A stretch of DNA of 64,000 nucleotides from the NCBI GenBank assembly GCA_032718865.1, contig JALUTQ010000039.1, positions 868,001-932,000 of the forward strand, read 5' to 3'. Under the pieces are notes generated by a model. That model worked only from the letters and a program-made list of their open reading frames with translations. It did not search any database and was not told the DNA's origin. Position 1 is the stretch's first letter. The number at the start of each line of letters is the position of its first letter. Both the position numbers and the translations under genes were made by a program. Source of the stretch: Tilletia caries. Lineage: Eukaryota; Basidiomycota; Exobasidiomycetes; Tilletiales; Tilletiaceae. Positions 22,709-34,402 of the stretch are shown one piece after another.

Positions 22709-25700
22709 CCGAGGCAATGATGTGCCGGGCCCAAGTCCGTCCCCTTGAAGAGGCTGAGGAGCTCTTTCTTGACGTCTTCAATTCCGCCGCCCTTTGGTGC
22801 TGCAACAAGGATGTCATCGACATACACCAGGAGCACTGCCGGGCTGTCTCCCTCTCGCACGAACATCGTCGGATCGACCTTGCACTGTCCGAATCCCAGA
22901 GTCTTGAGCGCTTCACGTAGGACCCTGTGCCACTCATGGCCGGATTGTTTGAGGCCGTAAAGTGCGAGATTGAGCTGCAAGGCGTCGTCGGGGGCTATGT
23001 CGTGTCCGAGCAGGTCCATGGCTTCGGGAGGCTCCATGTAGATCTCGTTCTGGAGCTTTGCGTTGAGATATGCCGTCTCGTAATCGATCTGATGAACGTC
23101 CAAGTTCAGAGCGACGGCGGTTGCGAGCAGGAGTCGCATATTCTGGAGTCTTGACGTTGGTGCAAAAGTCTCATCAAAATCGACCCCTTCGACTTGCGTG
23201 AAACCTCGAGCGACTAGGCGGGCCTTGTATTTCTGAATGCTGCCATCTGCATTCTTCTTGAGGCGAAGGACCCATTTCGACGTGACCAGGCTCTGTCCTC
23301 GTCGCTTCACGATCCTCCAAGTGCCTCTGTCCTTGTGCGATTTGATTTCCACGTTCATGGCGGCGAGCCATGCTTGTCTGTCCGGGCGTCGCAGGGCTTC
23401 CGATACCGTCCGCGGATCGTCGTATCCCACGTCTTCAGGGTCCAACACTGCGAAACAAGCATCGCCTGGTTCCTTGCGTTTCCGGCCGTTCGACAGCATC
23501 CCAAACTGTGGCTCCTCTCCCGCAATCCGACTGCTCCTGCGCTCATGTCCCTCTGGTCCTCCTCTCCCCTGATTCTCTTGCACATCTCCCTGCGTCCGAG
23601 TCGCTTCTCCCTCTGCCACCCGCTGTCCTCCAGCTGACCTTCCTTCCCCAGACACGCTTCCCTCAGCTTCCTGATCTGCTCCCTCTCTCACAGGCTGTTC
23701 TCCTGCTGCCCCCCGCGCAATCTGATCTGTCCGTTCCCTCAGCCGTGTCGTCAAGGTGGAGAGGGTCCGGGGCGAGACCGGGTTCCCTCCCGCGATCGTC
23801 CTGGCCGAGTCGACGACGTCGTCGGGCACGATGCCCTTGTCGAGCACCGTCTGCATGGCGCGGATGAGAACGGGGGTGGGAGCGGGCTGTTCCGAGAGAG
23901 GAGCTGGTGGTGCTGCTGCTAGTGGGACTGCTGGTGCTGGTACCGGACGGACTGTCACGTTGGCGATCCCCGGTGCGTCTGTTGTCCGCTGCTGTCCGGG
24001 ATCAACGAGTGCGCTGGCGTCTTGATGGTCGTCGAAGATCACGGAATGCTCGACAATCTCCTTCTCCGTCGCAGGGTCCCACAAACGAGACGCGCCCCTG
24101 AATGCCGGTCCCAGGTACACGCAGGGCCTGGCTTTAGGGTCGAACTTGCCATGTCGCTCCGTGCTCGCCTTCTTTGCCCAGGCGACACACCCGAACGGCC
24201 GGAAGTCTTCCGGCGCAGGAGGCTTCCCAAACAGCATCTCGTGGGGCGTCTTACCCTCTTTCAGTCCTGATGCGGTCACGCGATTCTTGATTCGCACTGC
24301 TGTCTCGACTGCCGCGGGCCAAAAGAATGTCGGCAGACTTGCCGCAATGAGCATTGTTCTGGTCATCTCTGTGAGTGTCCTGATGTTCCTCTCCGCCACT
24401 CCGTTGCTCTGCGGCGAGTACCGCGCCGTCACCTCATGTGTCACACCTCGATTCAACCAAAATTCATGCAGGTCCGCACTTTTGAATTCCAAAGCGCCAT
24501 CTGTGCGTACACGGCTGATGGGAAGGACCGGGAGTCTCGTCGACGCTTGGAGGCAGAACGATTTGATTGACTTGATCGCGTCAGACTTGCGGAGGAGAAG
24601 CTTGACCCAGACGTGCTTTGTGAAGTCGTCGACCAGGACCAGTCCGCACTTAGATCCTCCCAACGATTTCGAATCCTGCATGCGTTCGGGACCGAAGGTG
24701 TCAACGTGGATCAGTTCCATTGCTCGCGTTGCTCGCTCGAGTGGGGAGAGGCGATGGTGGGGAGTCCTGGCAAGCTTACCTTGCGCGCAGGCCGAGCAGA
24801 AACCGATGTCACCGAGGTTCTTGGGGAGGCCGGGAATGAGGCCAGAAGCAGCTGCCGCCTTTAAGACCTTCTCGTTGACATGTCCCAAGCAGCGGTGAGC
24901 GTGCACGGCCACGGGATCGATGTCGGGCTCACCCTTGACGAGCGCAGCGATGTCTTGAATGGTGTGAAGGCGAACGACCCAGCTTCCACCCCGAACCTCC
25001 GCTCGCATGACCGGATGACCTCCCTCCGCAGTCACGACCGTGGCGGACGCGTCGTCAAAAGTGATCCGGCAACCGGCTTTCGTGAGCCTCTTGCCGCCGA
25101 TGAGGTTGCCTATCGTAGAGGGACAGTGCGCGACGTCTTGCAGGGTGATGATGTTACCCTCCTCTGTGATGACTTTGAGGGTTCCGTAGCCCTCCACAAC
25201 CATCATGCCCCCGTTGGCGCACTCGATGCCGCTTCCAGGCGGGGCAATGCGGTACTCCGCGAGGTTCCCCTTGTTCTTGACGATGTGGCGGGTACTTGCA
25301 GTGTCCAGGATGAAGAAGCTGGTGTGTGCGTGCTCGGATCCGACGGAGAAAGTAAACTCGAGGCCGAAGTCGCCGACGCTTCCGTTTCCTTCTTGTGGCT
25401 CGGGGGGCTGCTCCACTGCGACCGCTGCTCGATCGTGGGAGACGCCCGGCTGTAGTGACTGCAGGAACCGGTCGTGCTTGTCCTTGTGAATGCACTCGTT
25501 CATCTGGTGACCCTCTTGCTTGCAGATGTGGCACCTGAAGGGAAACCTGTATCCTCCTCTGCCTCCTCGGCCGCGGGAACCACCTCGACTCTGTCCGCTG
25601 CCCCTGTTGCTGTTTCCGCTGCTGCCGGAACCTTGCGTGCCCCCTGTTGTTGAGGGCCCAACGAAGAACACCGTCTCGTTCTTGCTTGGCGCGTGTTTGG

Positions 25701-26316
25701 CGTCTTCTGTCTTGATGTCATCTTCTTCCTCGAGTATGCCGACTCGGAGCTCCGCCCAGCTGGTGATGCTCTTGTGGCTCTTGACCCAGTGTCGGTAGGG
25801 CGTCGGGAGGCTGTTGAGCAGCGCGATGCAGCGCTCGTCCTCGGAAGTGGGGCGGCCGATCTCGGCGAGCTGGGTGTAGAAGCCGGACAGCGCTGAGATG
25901 TGATCGCGCATCGATGCCGGGGGCTCGGCGAGGGCGGCTGCCAGCTTTCGACGAATGCGGAGGACGGCTTGGAGGGACTGGGGGGCGTACTCCTCGCGAA
26001 GATAGTCGTATAGTTCCTTCGGGGTGAGGCGCGGCTCACCAGCGGCTCGTCGCTCCTTGTTCTTGCCGGCGATGTCTCCTTGGATGTCGGCGGCACAGTT
26101 GAGGGACATGGTGGAGAAGGCGGCGTCGCACTTCTCGTCCCATTCCTCCTTCTTCTCGTTGCTCGCGTTTGCTGCTGGTGCGGTCCCGGGTTCGACCGCC
26201 TTCCAGAGCTTCTTGCCGCGCAGCCCTTCTTCGATCTGGAACTCCCACTTGGGCCAGTTCTCGCCATCGAGCAAGCAGATGCGCTTCTCGTCTCGGCGGT
26301 CTTGATCGTTGTTCAT
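22709..26316 (-). pseudogene. copia polyprotein, 5' segment: Gag, protease, integrase, RT
   Basis: The frame opens at ATG 26316, 35 bp from the 5' LTR. In order it shows a Gag domain, an RG-rich stretch with a CCHC knuckle (CHICKQEGHQMNEC), a protease motif (FFILDTASTRHIV), and a GAG-pre-integrase zinc region (HRCLGHVNEKVLKAA). It continues with the integrase core (ELIHVDTFGPE, RTDGALEFKS, SPQSNGVAERNIRTL) and reverse transcriptase (KARLVARGFTQVEGVDFDET, LYGLKQSGHEWH, VYVDDILVA at about 22813-22827). It breaks at the GAATA insertion site inside the last part of RT. Together with 13817-14705 the pre-insertion frame would be 1,498 codons long without stops. Confidence 0.95.
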
Positions 26317-26351
26317 CTTGGGCTTGCTCCTAGAGTCTTGAGCTCATAACC

Positions 26352-26462
26352 TGTGAATACTGACTACTTGTATTGCGGGAGATAGGAAGGAGAAGACAGA
26401 GAAGGAAAAGATACAGAGGGCAAGCTGTCCTCCACCTCCACGTATGGTCACCGTTTCCGACA
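26352..26462 (-). repeat. copia 5' LTR (111 bp)
   Basis: On the minus strand it starts TGTCGGAAACGG and ends GTATTCACA. It is followed by GGTTATGAGC, then the coding start. AAAGG at 26463-26467 is the outer target duplication. Confidence 0.93.
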
Positions 26463-26467
26463 AAAGG

Positions 26468-27598
26468 GTCAGGCAGCTGTGAGATATGTCTTCGAGCAAT
26501 CAGCGTCCATCGGGGTCAGTACAGGGCTCACCTCGCCGTTCCGTGTCATCTCGTCGATCCGAAATAGAGCGAACCCATGACTGCAAGGCATTCAACGCTT
26601 GGGCCGGCTGGAGACAACATCTCAGCGCCCTTGATGCCCCGGCGTTGAGCTCCTTTCGTAATGTGTAATAAGCTCTTGTCTTGCTCGACGTTTCGCAACA
26701 AAGTATGGACAAAGTTGCGCAGCGTTCTGATCGGTGTCCTCGTTCGTGGGATCTTGGGCCCATACAATCCCTGCCGCGAGACAAGTTCGCCCGAAGTCGT
26801 GACTGGAAGAAAGCACTTCGTCTTTCAGTCCCTGGCCCCTGCTACCGCATTCCGCTGCCATCCTCGAAGCATGGGTCGGTCGACGGTGGAAGACTGTGAA
26901 GAGGGAAGAGGGAAGAGGGAAGAGGGAAGAGGGAAGAGGGAAGAGGGAAGAGGGAAGAGGGAAGAGGGAAGAGGGAAGAGGAGAGGGATTCAAAGGAAGT
27001 TAGGGCCTGCAGGAAGTGCATGGAGAGTAAGGAGTAAGGTCGTGAGCTCGAGAGTGTATTACAGCGCTGGGAGATCGACACCACATACCCTCACTTCGCC
27101 TCCAGATAGCAGATGCTGTTGGGTTTAGGCTGGTGGTAAGTTCAGGCGGCCTCCCAAAAGCCTCTGGAAAAACGACTTCGATGCTGACTGGGTCGTCTTA
27201 AACCAACAGCGAGGCCATGGTAATGGTGGTTCTTGTCTTTGGGGTTTGTGTCCGCGGCCAGCCAGTGGGAGGTGCAACACCCACTGCACAGCCCTCCACC
27301 TCCATGCTCCACATGCCCCATGGGCTTCTTGAGGCCAGGACGGACACGCCAGCGGTCGAGGGAGTTGTGAGCTGTCATCGTTAAAACATCTTTTCTTTTG
27401 CTTCAGGGACGTGTATCGGTTCGTACAGTTCTACAGGGCGGGAGGGAATCAGGGCCTCAAGGGTCGTGCCAAAACAAAATGGGGGGAGGAAACGGGGGAA
27501 AGAGGAGAAGTGGGCATCGAAGTAGACGAGTATAGTCCCGGGTTAATGCTAAGCGGTGCGGTATGGGTCCGGGTCGGGGGAAGGATGAAGTGGGCGAA
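26468..27598. other. intergenic stretch between the copia element and BTA1
   Basis: There is no coding signal. It contains the heptamer minisatellite listed next and the 3' flank of BTA1. Confidence 0.55.
26898..26981. repeat. heptanucleotide minisatellite, about 12 units of GAAGAGG
   Basis: An uninterrupted purine-only tract of 7-bp units lies about 440 bp from the copia target site. Its complement reads as Ser/Leu/Phe/Pro frames that are not genes. Confidence 0.95.
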
Positions 27599-30476
27599 TC
27601 AGATCTTCGTCGCGCGGTAGAACGACCCGTACATGTTCACATTGTCCGTCGGCTTGCCCGTCTCGCGGATGTGCACAGCCTCGACCTTGAAGCCAGCCTT
27701 CTCGAATCGCTGGTTGTACCAGGGCCGCTTGCCTGCCGATCGGTAAAAGACAACACCGCCCGTCTTGATCACACGGTGCATCTCCACAATCTCCCGGTCC
27801 AGGTCGCTGATGCTCTTGTCTGCGTACTTGCGGGCTGCCTTGAGGTCCGGGACTGGTACGATCCCGTCAATGGGATCGTACCAGTCGAGGTGGTCCATCA
27901 CAACTGCATGTGACAGACCACCGTCCGGCAGGCCGCGCAGCACGTTGACTATGGAGTCAGTGTGCAGACGGAAGGACTCGAGCGCCTGCGCTGCGTCCTT
28001 CTTCAGTTTCTGGAACGCCTCCTTCTTCAGGTAGAGCGGGCAGCTGTCCTTGGTGTACTTGTGCTGCAGGCACAGTTGGTAGTGGTAGTTGTTGTTCTTG
28101 ATCAGGTTCCTGCTGGGGATGCTGTCGAGCGTGTCGATGGCGAATTGCTCCACAGAGCAGCCCTCGTTCAAGAAGACGTTCATCTGGTTGATCGGCACAC
28201 CGAGCGCGTTCCACAGGAAGGCAGGGTTGGAGAGGAAGAACCGGATGATGTGCTTGTTGATCAGGGTGCCGCGCAGCCGGGTGTCCCAGATCTTCTGCTG
28301 CTCCTCGACCGTGTCTGCCTTGCACATCCGCTCGACATCCTTGCGGACACCAGCGATGTTGAAAGCAAACTTGGCGAGACGAAGCGCGTGACCGGAGTAT
28401 CCTCGGAAGTAGAAGCACTTGTCGAAGGACGACGTGTTCAGGCGCCAGAACTGGTACGCGTGCGAGGACAGGTAAGGGGAGATCTTGCTGTCGAGGAGCT
28501 CGCGGAAGTTCTCGCACTTGCCGTCACCGAACATGCGCCAGAAGTCTTCGTACTCGAGAGCGACAATCGAAGCCAGTTTGAGCTCGAGAAGGTGACCTTG
28601 GCACGGGTTCATGTCGACAGCGTGGATCCGCTTGGGCTGGACAGCCGCAGCGTAGTGAAGAGCGTTGTCACCGGCGGAAGTAATGCAGAGAATCGAGTCC
28701 TCGGGGCCCAGGTTGATGTGCTCAATGTCGATGTGGGGGTCCTCCCAGGTGAAACCATAGATCCAGGTGCGGAACATGTCGGAGAACTGGTTGTCAACGA
28801 AGGGCAGACGCCATTGACGCTGCTGGTAGTGGAACGAGCTCTTGGGGAACGAGGCAACGTGGTCGAGACGGAAGGCCTTCTCCGAGCCAGTGTCGGACCA
28901 GACACCGTCCGAACCGCGACGACGGAGACCGGTAGAGTCGACACTGCGGACCGAGTGCGAGCTGGACGTGCCGTTGTCGGAACTCTTGCTGTCCTGGAGC
29001 ATGTGTGCGAACGAGATTTCCGGGAAGGAGGGAGGGCACACGACACGGTTTCCGGCTTCGACCTCGAACGCTTGCACGGCGGGGCTGACGTCGCGTTGAC
29101 GAGAGCATCCGATCCAGATGTAGTAGGGACTGTAGGGTGACACTGAAGATTCAGCAAAGGCGCGTCCAGAGCGGGAGTAGAAGAGTAGAGACGTTCAAAT
29201 ACTCACATTCGAACAATGAAGGGAATGATGAAGTTGTTGCGACCGTTGTAGCACTTGATGGTACCAAACTTGTACTCAAGGTAGTCTGTAGAACGCGTCT
29301 GTGTGTGAGCACTTCGTAGAATACGAATATAACACGCGTTTTGCTTACCTCGGCGGGCGGGGTGAAGTTCAATATGGTCAAGAGAGAACCACTGGCTCCA
29401 GAACAGACGACTGAGCCAACCACAGTGACGACTGGTGTCACCACCAACAGCAGGAGCCTTCTCCCGGGGAGTCGAAGCGGCTGACACGTAGAAGTCGACG
29501 ACACCGAAGATACCCGTGTCGGGGTCAAGGAACTCGTTGATCCGATCGAGAATGGCGTAAAAGGGGGGCATCTGTTACAATTCTCAGACGCGTCAGCTCT
29601 TGAGCCAGCAAAATGAACGCTCAATGGAGACACGTCATTCGATACATACCATGGAGATCGAGTAGCTGCACGTGAAAAGGTCAACCTTGCGACCGTCGTC
29701 GAGACCGGGCAGGCTGAACTCCTGAGCGTCCTGGCACAGAACCTGGACGTTGGTCAGGCCCATGTGGTTGAAGCGCTCGCGCGCAACCTTGAGGAGAGGC
29801 TCGCACAGGTCGATGAGGTAGATAGCCGAGAGTTCCTCCAGAGGGAAGTACTTGCCCATCATCTCGATGTTCCAGCCTGGATACGATGCAACAAGACTGT
29901 CAGAGCCAGGACGCGTCTGGGAGTCACAGAATCGGCCAGAACTCACCCGTACCACCGCCGAGGTCAACCCACACGAGGGGCTTTCCAGGGTTAGTGCGCT
30001 GCATTTCGCGCAGCTGGGCAGCGCACAGCCTGTGAGGGAGAAAGACTACACGGTCAGCGTCACAGGGCACAGAGCATGCCAATGGAATCATACTCACTTG
30101 AGCATGGACTTGCGACCGCGCAGGAGACCAGTGCGGGTAGAGTCGTAAACGTGCTGTGACAACGCCAAGGAGAGGGCAGGACTGTTCAGCTTTCCTAACG
30201 CGCGCGCCAGCTAAACCATGACCACGCGCATCAACTCACAGCCTGGTTCTCATAGAAGCGGTCAAGACGCTGGGCCTGGTTGGCGACCTTGCCAATAGGC
30301 TGAAGGAAGCAGTTCCATGCGAACGTGATAGCAGTGCGGAAGGACTTGTTCGTCTTGAAGAGCACGAAGACGAGCATGCTCACAACGAGGGCAGCGGAGA
30401 GCGGGCGCAGGGCCGAGCCGAGGACGGCCTCAGCGCTCTGCCAATGAGCCTGTGTGCTAGCGAACACGGCAGACAT
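27599..30476 (-). CDS. BTA1: betaine lipid (DGTS) synthase Bta1
   Basis: Bta1 makes the phosphorus-free lipid diacylglyceryl-trimethylhomoserine. One half transfers the 3-amino-3-carboxypropyl group of S-adenosylmethionine to diacylglycerol, and the other methylates the amine three times. Seven exons (30476-30240, 30153-30098, 30029-29947, 29876-29650, 29571-29349, 29285-29207, 29129-27599) give 811 aa. A membrane segment (AALVVSMLVFVLFK) is at the N-terminus. The BtaB-like methyltransferase follows with motif I VDLGGGTG and SAIYLIDLCEPLL. The BtaA half shows NLGPEDSILCITSAGDNALH, HAVDMNPCQGHLLELK and VMDHLDWYDP. The phase of the sixth junction fixes the acceptor at 29130-29131, giving VRIPYYIWIG, the expected family sequence. 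ER location is typical. Confidence 0.93.
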
Positions 30477-31882
30477 GGTGTTGATCAGAAACAACCAGAT
30501 GAAGGTCGAGACGGAGTGGGAGGGGGGAGAGATAAGGGGATCAGCAGATCTAGGGAGGGAAGCAGCTCGTTGAAGAGCTCTTTCTACGAAGACTGGGGGA
30601 GGGTTGAGTTTGAGCGCAGAAGGGAGAAGGGAGAAGGGAGAAGGAGGAAGATCGGAAGATGGGAAGGGGGGGGTCGTGCACGCAACGGATCGAGCTCCAG
30701 GCGCCTCAACTTGTACTCCGGCGGGCGGGCTCAGCCAGGACCAGGGAAGTGTGTGAGAACGGAGATGAAGAGCGTGCCCACGTCTTTCCCCTCAATTCAA
30801 TGAAAGACCGAAGCGATAGCCACCATGCGCACAAGAACAACATAACGAAAGGCTATTCCAAGTACAATACCGACCTTACGAACGCAGCACTGCACGAGCG
30901 AGCGGGGCCGAGGGCAGATGGCTTCCCAGCGACGGCAGCATGCTGCTCGTGCGACCTGCGAATTGCCATGCCGGAAGCTCCAGTTTGTAACGTCTGGTCG
31001 CTGTCTTGCGACTTCGCAGCGAGCGTTTGGGACTTGGGAAAGGCTGGTGGAGCCAAGAACGTGCACACCTGCCAATTGAACCTGAGCTCTAATCTGCAGT
31101 TTGAGGTCGTGGTGCCCCGTGCGCTCTCGTTAGTCCAACCCGCGGGGGAGAAGGAGCGTGGCGGAGGAGAAACGTGTCATAACCCCTTGAGCGAGAAAGA
31201 CCTCATTCAGACGCTGCTCCAAGTGGGTGTCCCCAGCCAAGACCCACCCCATCTCCTATCCACGGTGACGCCGAGCATGACGCCCTTCTGGGCCAGACCC
31301 CATGAGCCACGAACGACACGCGCACGCGACCCGCCAATTTCATCTGCGACCTGCGATGCTAGGTTCGCCAGTCGCCTTCGACTGAGACTAACAAGACACC
31401 GTCGCGCGCCGAGCACGAGGTCGAAATGGTGGATGGATCCGTTTGGCCTTCGGCTGCTGCAAGTTGGAAGCCAAGGTGAGCGCGTGAGCGGTGATGCGGA
31501 GTTTGCTTTTCTTCTCAAGACTCCAACACGTGCCTCCGGCCCGTGACGCTACCCCGGATGTACCGGATGATCATCCGAAAATCAATCGTCGCCTCACCTG
31601 CGATTCGCACTCGACACTGACGAGTGCCGACTGGGAAGGCAAAGGATGCAAAGGAGAGAGATAGAGAGAAAGAGAAAATGCATTGACTGTGATGCGATGG
31701 ACAGTGGCTTAGAATGTGCATGGGAAAGATGCGTGGAGTACGCCAACCGCATGATGAAGTGCGTGGCGAAGAGGGCACACGACGATTCGCATCCGCCGTG
31801 GACTTGCGGAGGAAGATGGCGCGCTCCTCTGGATGGGCTGTGTATGTGAGGGTGAGACTGGAAGGAAGAGGGGGAACCGCGC
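30477..31882. other. intergenic stretch between BTA1 and RPL39
   Basis: It holds the BTA1 promoter and the RPL39 3' flank. A purine-rich block (about 30600-30680) is notable. A 295-codon open frame on the plus strand (30659-31546) has no domain and an Arg/Ser-rich random-looking translation, so I did not call it. Confidence 0.5.
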
Positions 31883-32703
31883 TTAAAGGTTGAGCTTGGT
31901 TCGGCGCCAGTGCCGACGGTGCTTGTTGTACTGGATCTTGCAGTCGGTCTTCATCCGGAACCAGTGAGGAATGGGGCTGTGAAAGGACAGAAGTTCGGTC
32001 AGTATTTGCTATGCATGATACCAGAACAATGTGGTGGACGGCGAGCTGGATTGGGTTGAAACGAGTCGGATGATTGGCGGAAAGTATGCGAGCCCGCGCT
32101 GTGCTGGAGGCATACCAACATGGGCGTACCTCCGGCTCTCCACCGCTCCCTCCTCAGAACCGCAAGCTTGTCCAGCGATGCCCACAATCCTCAACCAGCT
32201 GACCGCCAGTGACCTCCAGTATGACAGCCCCAACATGGGAGCTTGGGTCGTGTCCCGCTACCAACCACCCCGCATGTCTTGGTCCGGCACGAAGCCACCA
32301 TTCCATCACATCCAATCCCAACTGTCTGTCACTGTGTCAAATGCAGTCGTCCGCTGCAGTATCGCACATGCCAGTGACCTTCTTTAGGATGTCGTAAACT
32401 GTGTCCTCTGTGACGCCTGTTGAAGATATATGGCCGCTGCCGCAAGGTGCTCTCGCGCCGATAACGTGTGACTGCTGTTGTTCCGTGATCTCCTGTCCGT
32501 GTCCGCAAGTCGTCCTTCCAGCTCGCCGTCCTGAAGAGTGATGACTGCCAACTTACCGGTTCTGCCGGGCGGCCTTGGCCAACTTGACCTTGGTGCGGAA
32601 AGTCTTCTGGGAAGGCTGTGGGAGAGCAAACGGCAGAAGCAAGAGAGCAGCAGTCAGTATTACAGCATGCATGGCGCAGAGAGACGCAGGCGGTGCTCAC
32701 CAT
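31883..32703 (-). CDS. RPL39: 60S ribosomal protein eL39
   Basis: eL39 lines the nascent peptide exit tunnel. Three exons (32703-32701, 32615-32557, 31976-31883) give exactly 51 aa, the family length. Exon 1 is only the ATG. Exon 2 encodes [19 protein letters not shown]. Exon 3 encodes [17 protein letters not shown] and [11 protein letters not shown]. Introns are 85 bp and 580 bp. The long intron contains no snoRNA that I can defend. The gene diverges from RPL7. Confidence 0.96.
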
Positions 32704-33054
32704 TGTGTGTGTTGTTGCCGGAGTGCGATCGATGACTGAATGGCCGTGACGAAGGGACACTTGACGACGAAGCAGCTGAAGCCGACGATGGGAAGTCGCT
32801 GGCTCAAAATATGCGTGGGAAACAATCGACCACGTGAGCTCCTCCACATGGAAGCGGCGCAGATCGGGCGCAGAGAATTTTCCCACACGCGCTCGTGCAG
32901 AGCCGACAAGAAGCCGAGAACAGCGGAAAAAGCGACAAACGTGATCGATCGATTTCGTTCCCGCGCCCTTCTGAAAGATTTCGCAGGTTCGTCCTTCCGC
33001 CTTCTGTCGACACCAGCCACCGTCAACACCCACAACCACATCAAGATCCTCAAG
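32704..33054. promoter_or_regulatory. shared divergent promoter, RPL39 and RPL7
   Basis: These 351 bp separate two ribosomal protein start codons facing away from each other, an arrangement that favours coordinated expression. No known ribosomal protein gene motif could be assigned with confidence. Confidence 0.55.
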
Positions 33055-34402
33055 ATGCCCGCCCAGACCAAGACGTGAGTATCGACCCTCCCAATGTCGG
33101 AAGGGGATCCACTGCGCAGCGTGCTGACCTCTCCTCTTTCTCCCGCATCTTCTGTCTCCCTCCAGTACGGTTCCCGCTCGGGAGGACATCCTCGTCCCCG
33201 AGACCCTCCTCAAGAAGCGCAAGACCGACGCCAAGGCACGCGAGGCAAGGGCCGCTGCTCTTGTTGAGAAGCGCAAGGTGAGCATTTTCTACCTCTGGAG
33301 CCGCGGTGGCAGATGGCAGGAGCATAGCAGCGAGTGGGACGAGGGACAACAGAGGATACCTGGGGAAGGGGGCATCTATGCCAGCACTCTCGTTGTGCAG
33401 GGAGACCAGCCGGACTGGTCCAAACGTTGGACACGAGACGAGGCAGGGGGACCGCGATACCACCACCGGTGCGCGCGCATGATGCATATCATCACAACTT
33501 TCGATGGCTAGTCCTTACTAGGGACGATGCTGCTAGAAACATACCATCTTTCGGGTCTGACGCGTACGCACCGTGGACCGGTCCCTCCTGGGCGCTGGTA
33601 CGGGGCAACCACAGAGGATATTCAACACGGCGGGAGGTCGGAGGAGGGGGAGGCTCGGTGCACATGGGTGTCACGATGTTTTCCTCCCGCCCGCACTGCC
33701 GTCGCTCTGCCTCTTGTGCTGTTCCCTTGACAACTGCTGCAGATCTGACTGACCCCGTTTCAATCGATCTCACAGGCTTCCAAGACCAAGCGCCAGGTCA
33801 TCTTCAAGCGCGCCGAGGCATACGTCAAGGAGTACAACCAGCGGGAGCGCGAGGAGATTCGCCTCCGACGGGCGGCAAAGTCACAGGGCGAGTTCTACGT
33901 CCCCGCCGAGGCCAAGGTTGTCTTCGTCATCCGCCTCCGCGGTATCTGCAACATTGCCCCGAAGCCCCGCAAGATCCTGCAACTGCTCCGTCTCCTGCAG
34001 ATCAACAACGGAACCTTTGTCCGGGTGACCAAGGCCACCTCCGAGATGCTCCAGCTGGTCGAGCCTTACGTCACATACGGCGAGCCCAACCTCAAGAGTG
34101 TTCGGGAGCTGATCTACAAGCGTGGATACGCTAAGGTCAACAAGCAACGGATCCCTATCACCGACAACAGCATCATCGAGCAGTCCCTCGGCAAGCACGG
34201 CATCATCTCCATCGAGGACCTCGTGCACGAGATTGCGACCGTCGGCCCCCACTTCAAGGAGGCCAACCAGTTTCTTGCACCCTTCCACCTGTCATCGCCC
34301 AACGGCGGCTTCCGTCAGCGGAAGTTCAAGCACTTCATCGAGGGCGGTGATGTCGGCAAGCGGGACGCTGCGATCAACACCCTGGTCCGCAAGATGAACT
34401 GA
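33055..34402 (+). CDS. RPL7: 60S ribosomal protein uL30 (L7)
   Basis: This is a cytosolic large-subunit protein. Three exons (33055-33074, 33166-33277, 33776-34402) give 252 aa. Landmarks are a basic N-terminal extension ([19 protein letters not shown]), [68 protein letters not shown] and the end INTLVRKMN. The first intron is 91 bp. The second is 498 bp and carries a C/D snoRNA candidate, as RPL7 introns do in budding yeast. Confidence 0.97.
33468..33572 (+). ncRNA. candidate C/D-box snoRNA in the RPL7 intron (snR39/snR59-like)
   Basis: A terminal stem is formed by GGTGCG (33468-33473) with CGCACC (33567-33572), continued by CGCG with CGCG. Inside it lies a C box ATGATGC (33479-33485, one mismatch from RUGAUGA) and a D box CTGA (33557-33560). 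The 14 bases before the D box, ACCATCTTTCGGGT, are complementary to ACCCGAAAGATGGT, a sequence I recall as universally conserved in 25S/28S rRNA. Counting five from the D box places 2'-O-methylation on the G of CCCGAAAG, the site yeast snR39B modifies; snR39 and snR59, in yeast RPL7 introns, target the A two bases on. Host gene, box structure and guide agree. The rRNA match is from memory and was not aligned. Confidence 0.72.

Larger units (their letters stand above)
13689..26462 (-). mobile_element. Ty1/copia LTR retrotransposon split by a nested gypsy element
   Basis: The element is bounded by 111-bp LTRs (13689-13799 and 26352-26462) that differ at one position I can see. It is flanked by a 5-bp target-site duplication AAAGG (13684-13688 and 26463-26467). 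Without the 8,003 inserted bases it is 4,771 bp. A purine tract GAGAGGGAG borders the 3' LTR. A GGTTATGAGC segment follows the 5' LTR where a primer-binding site is expected. One long frame encodes Gag, protease, integrase, reverse transcriptase and RNase H in copia order. The frame was open until the gypsy insertion, so the copia copy was probably intact when it was hit. Confidence 0.95.

Noticed and set aside
26373..26567. Short plus-strand frame beginning MREIGRRRQRRKRY, found twice in the window
   Set aside because: The repeat is the copia LTR; the shared peptide is an LTR translation, not a gene.
30659..31546. 295-codon open frame on the plus strand between BTA1 and RPL39
   Set aside because: No dom motif, random Arg/Ser/Pro-rich translation, no splice context, and GC-rich DNA makes such frames common.
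31977..32556. A snoRNA in the long RPL39 intron
   Set aside because: A TGTGATGG C-like box and a CTGA exist on the minus strand but are about 150 nt apart, with no terminal stem.
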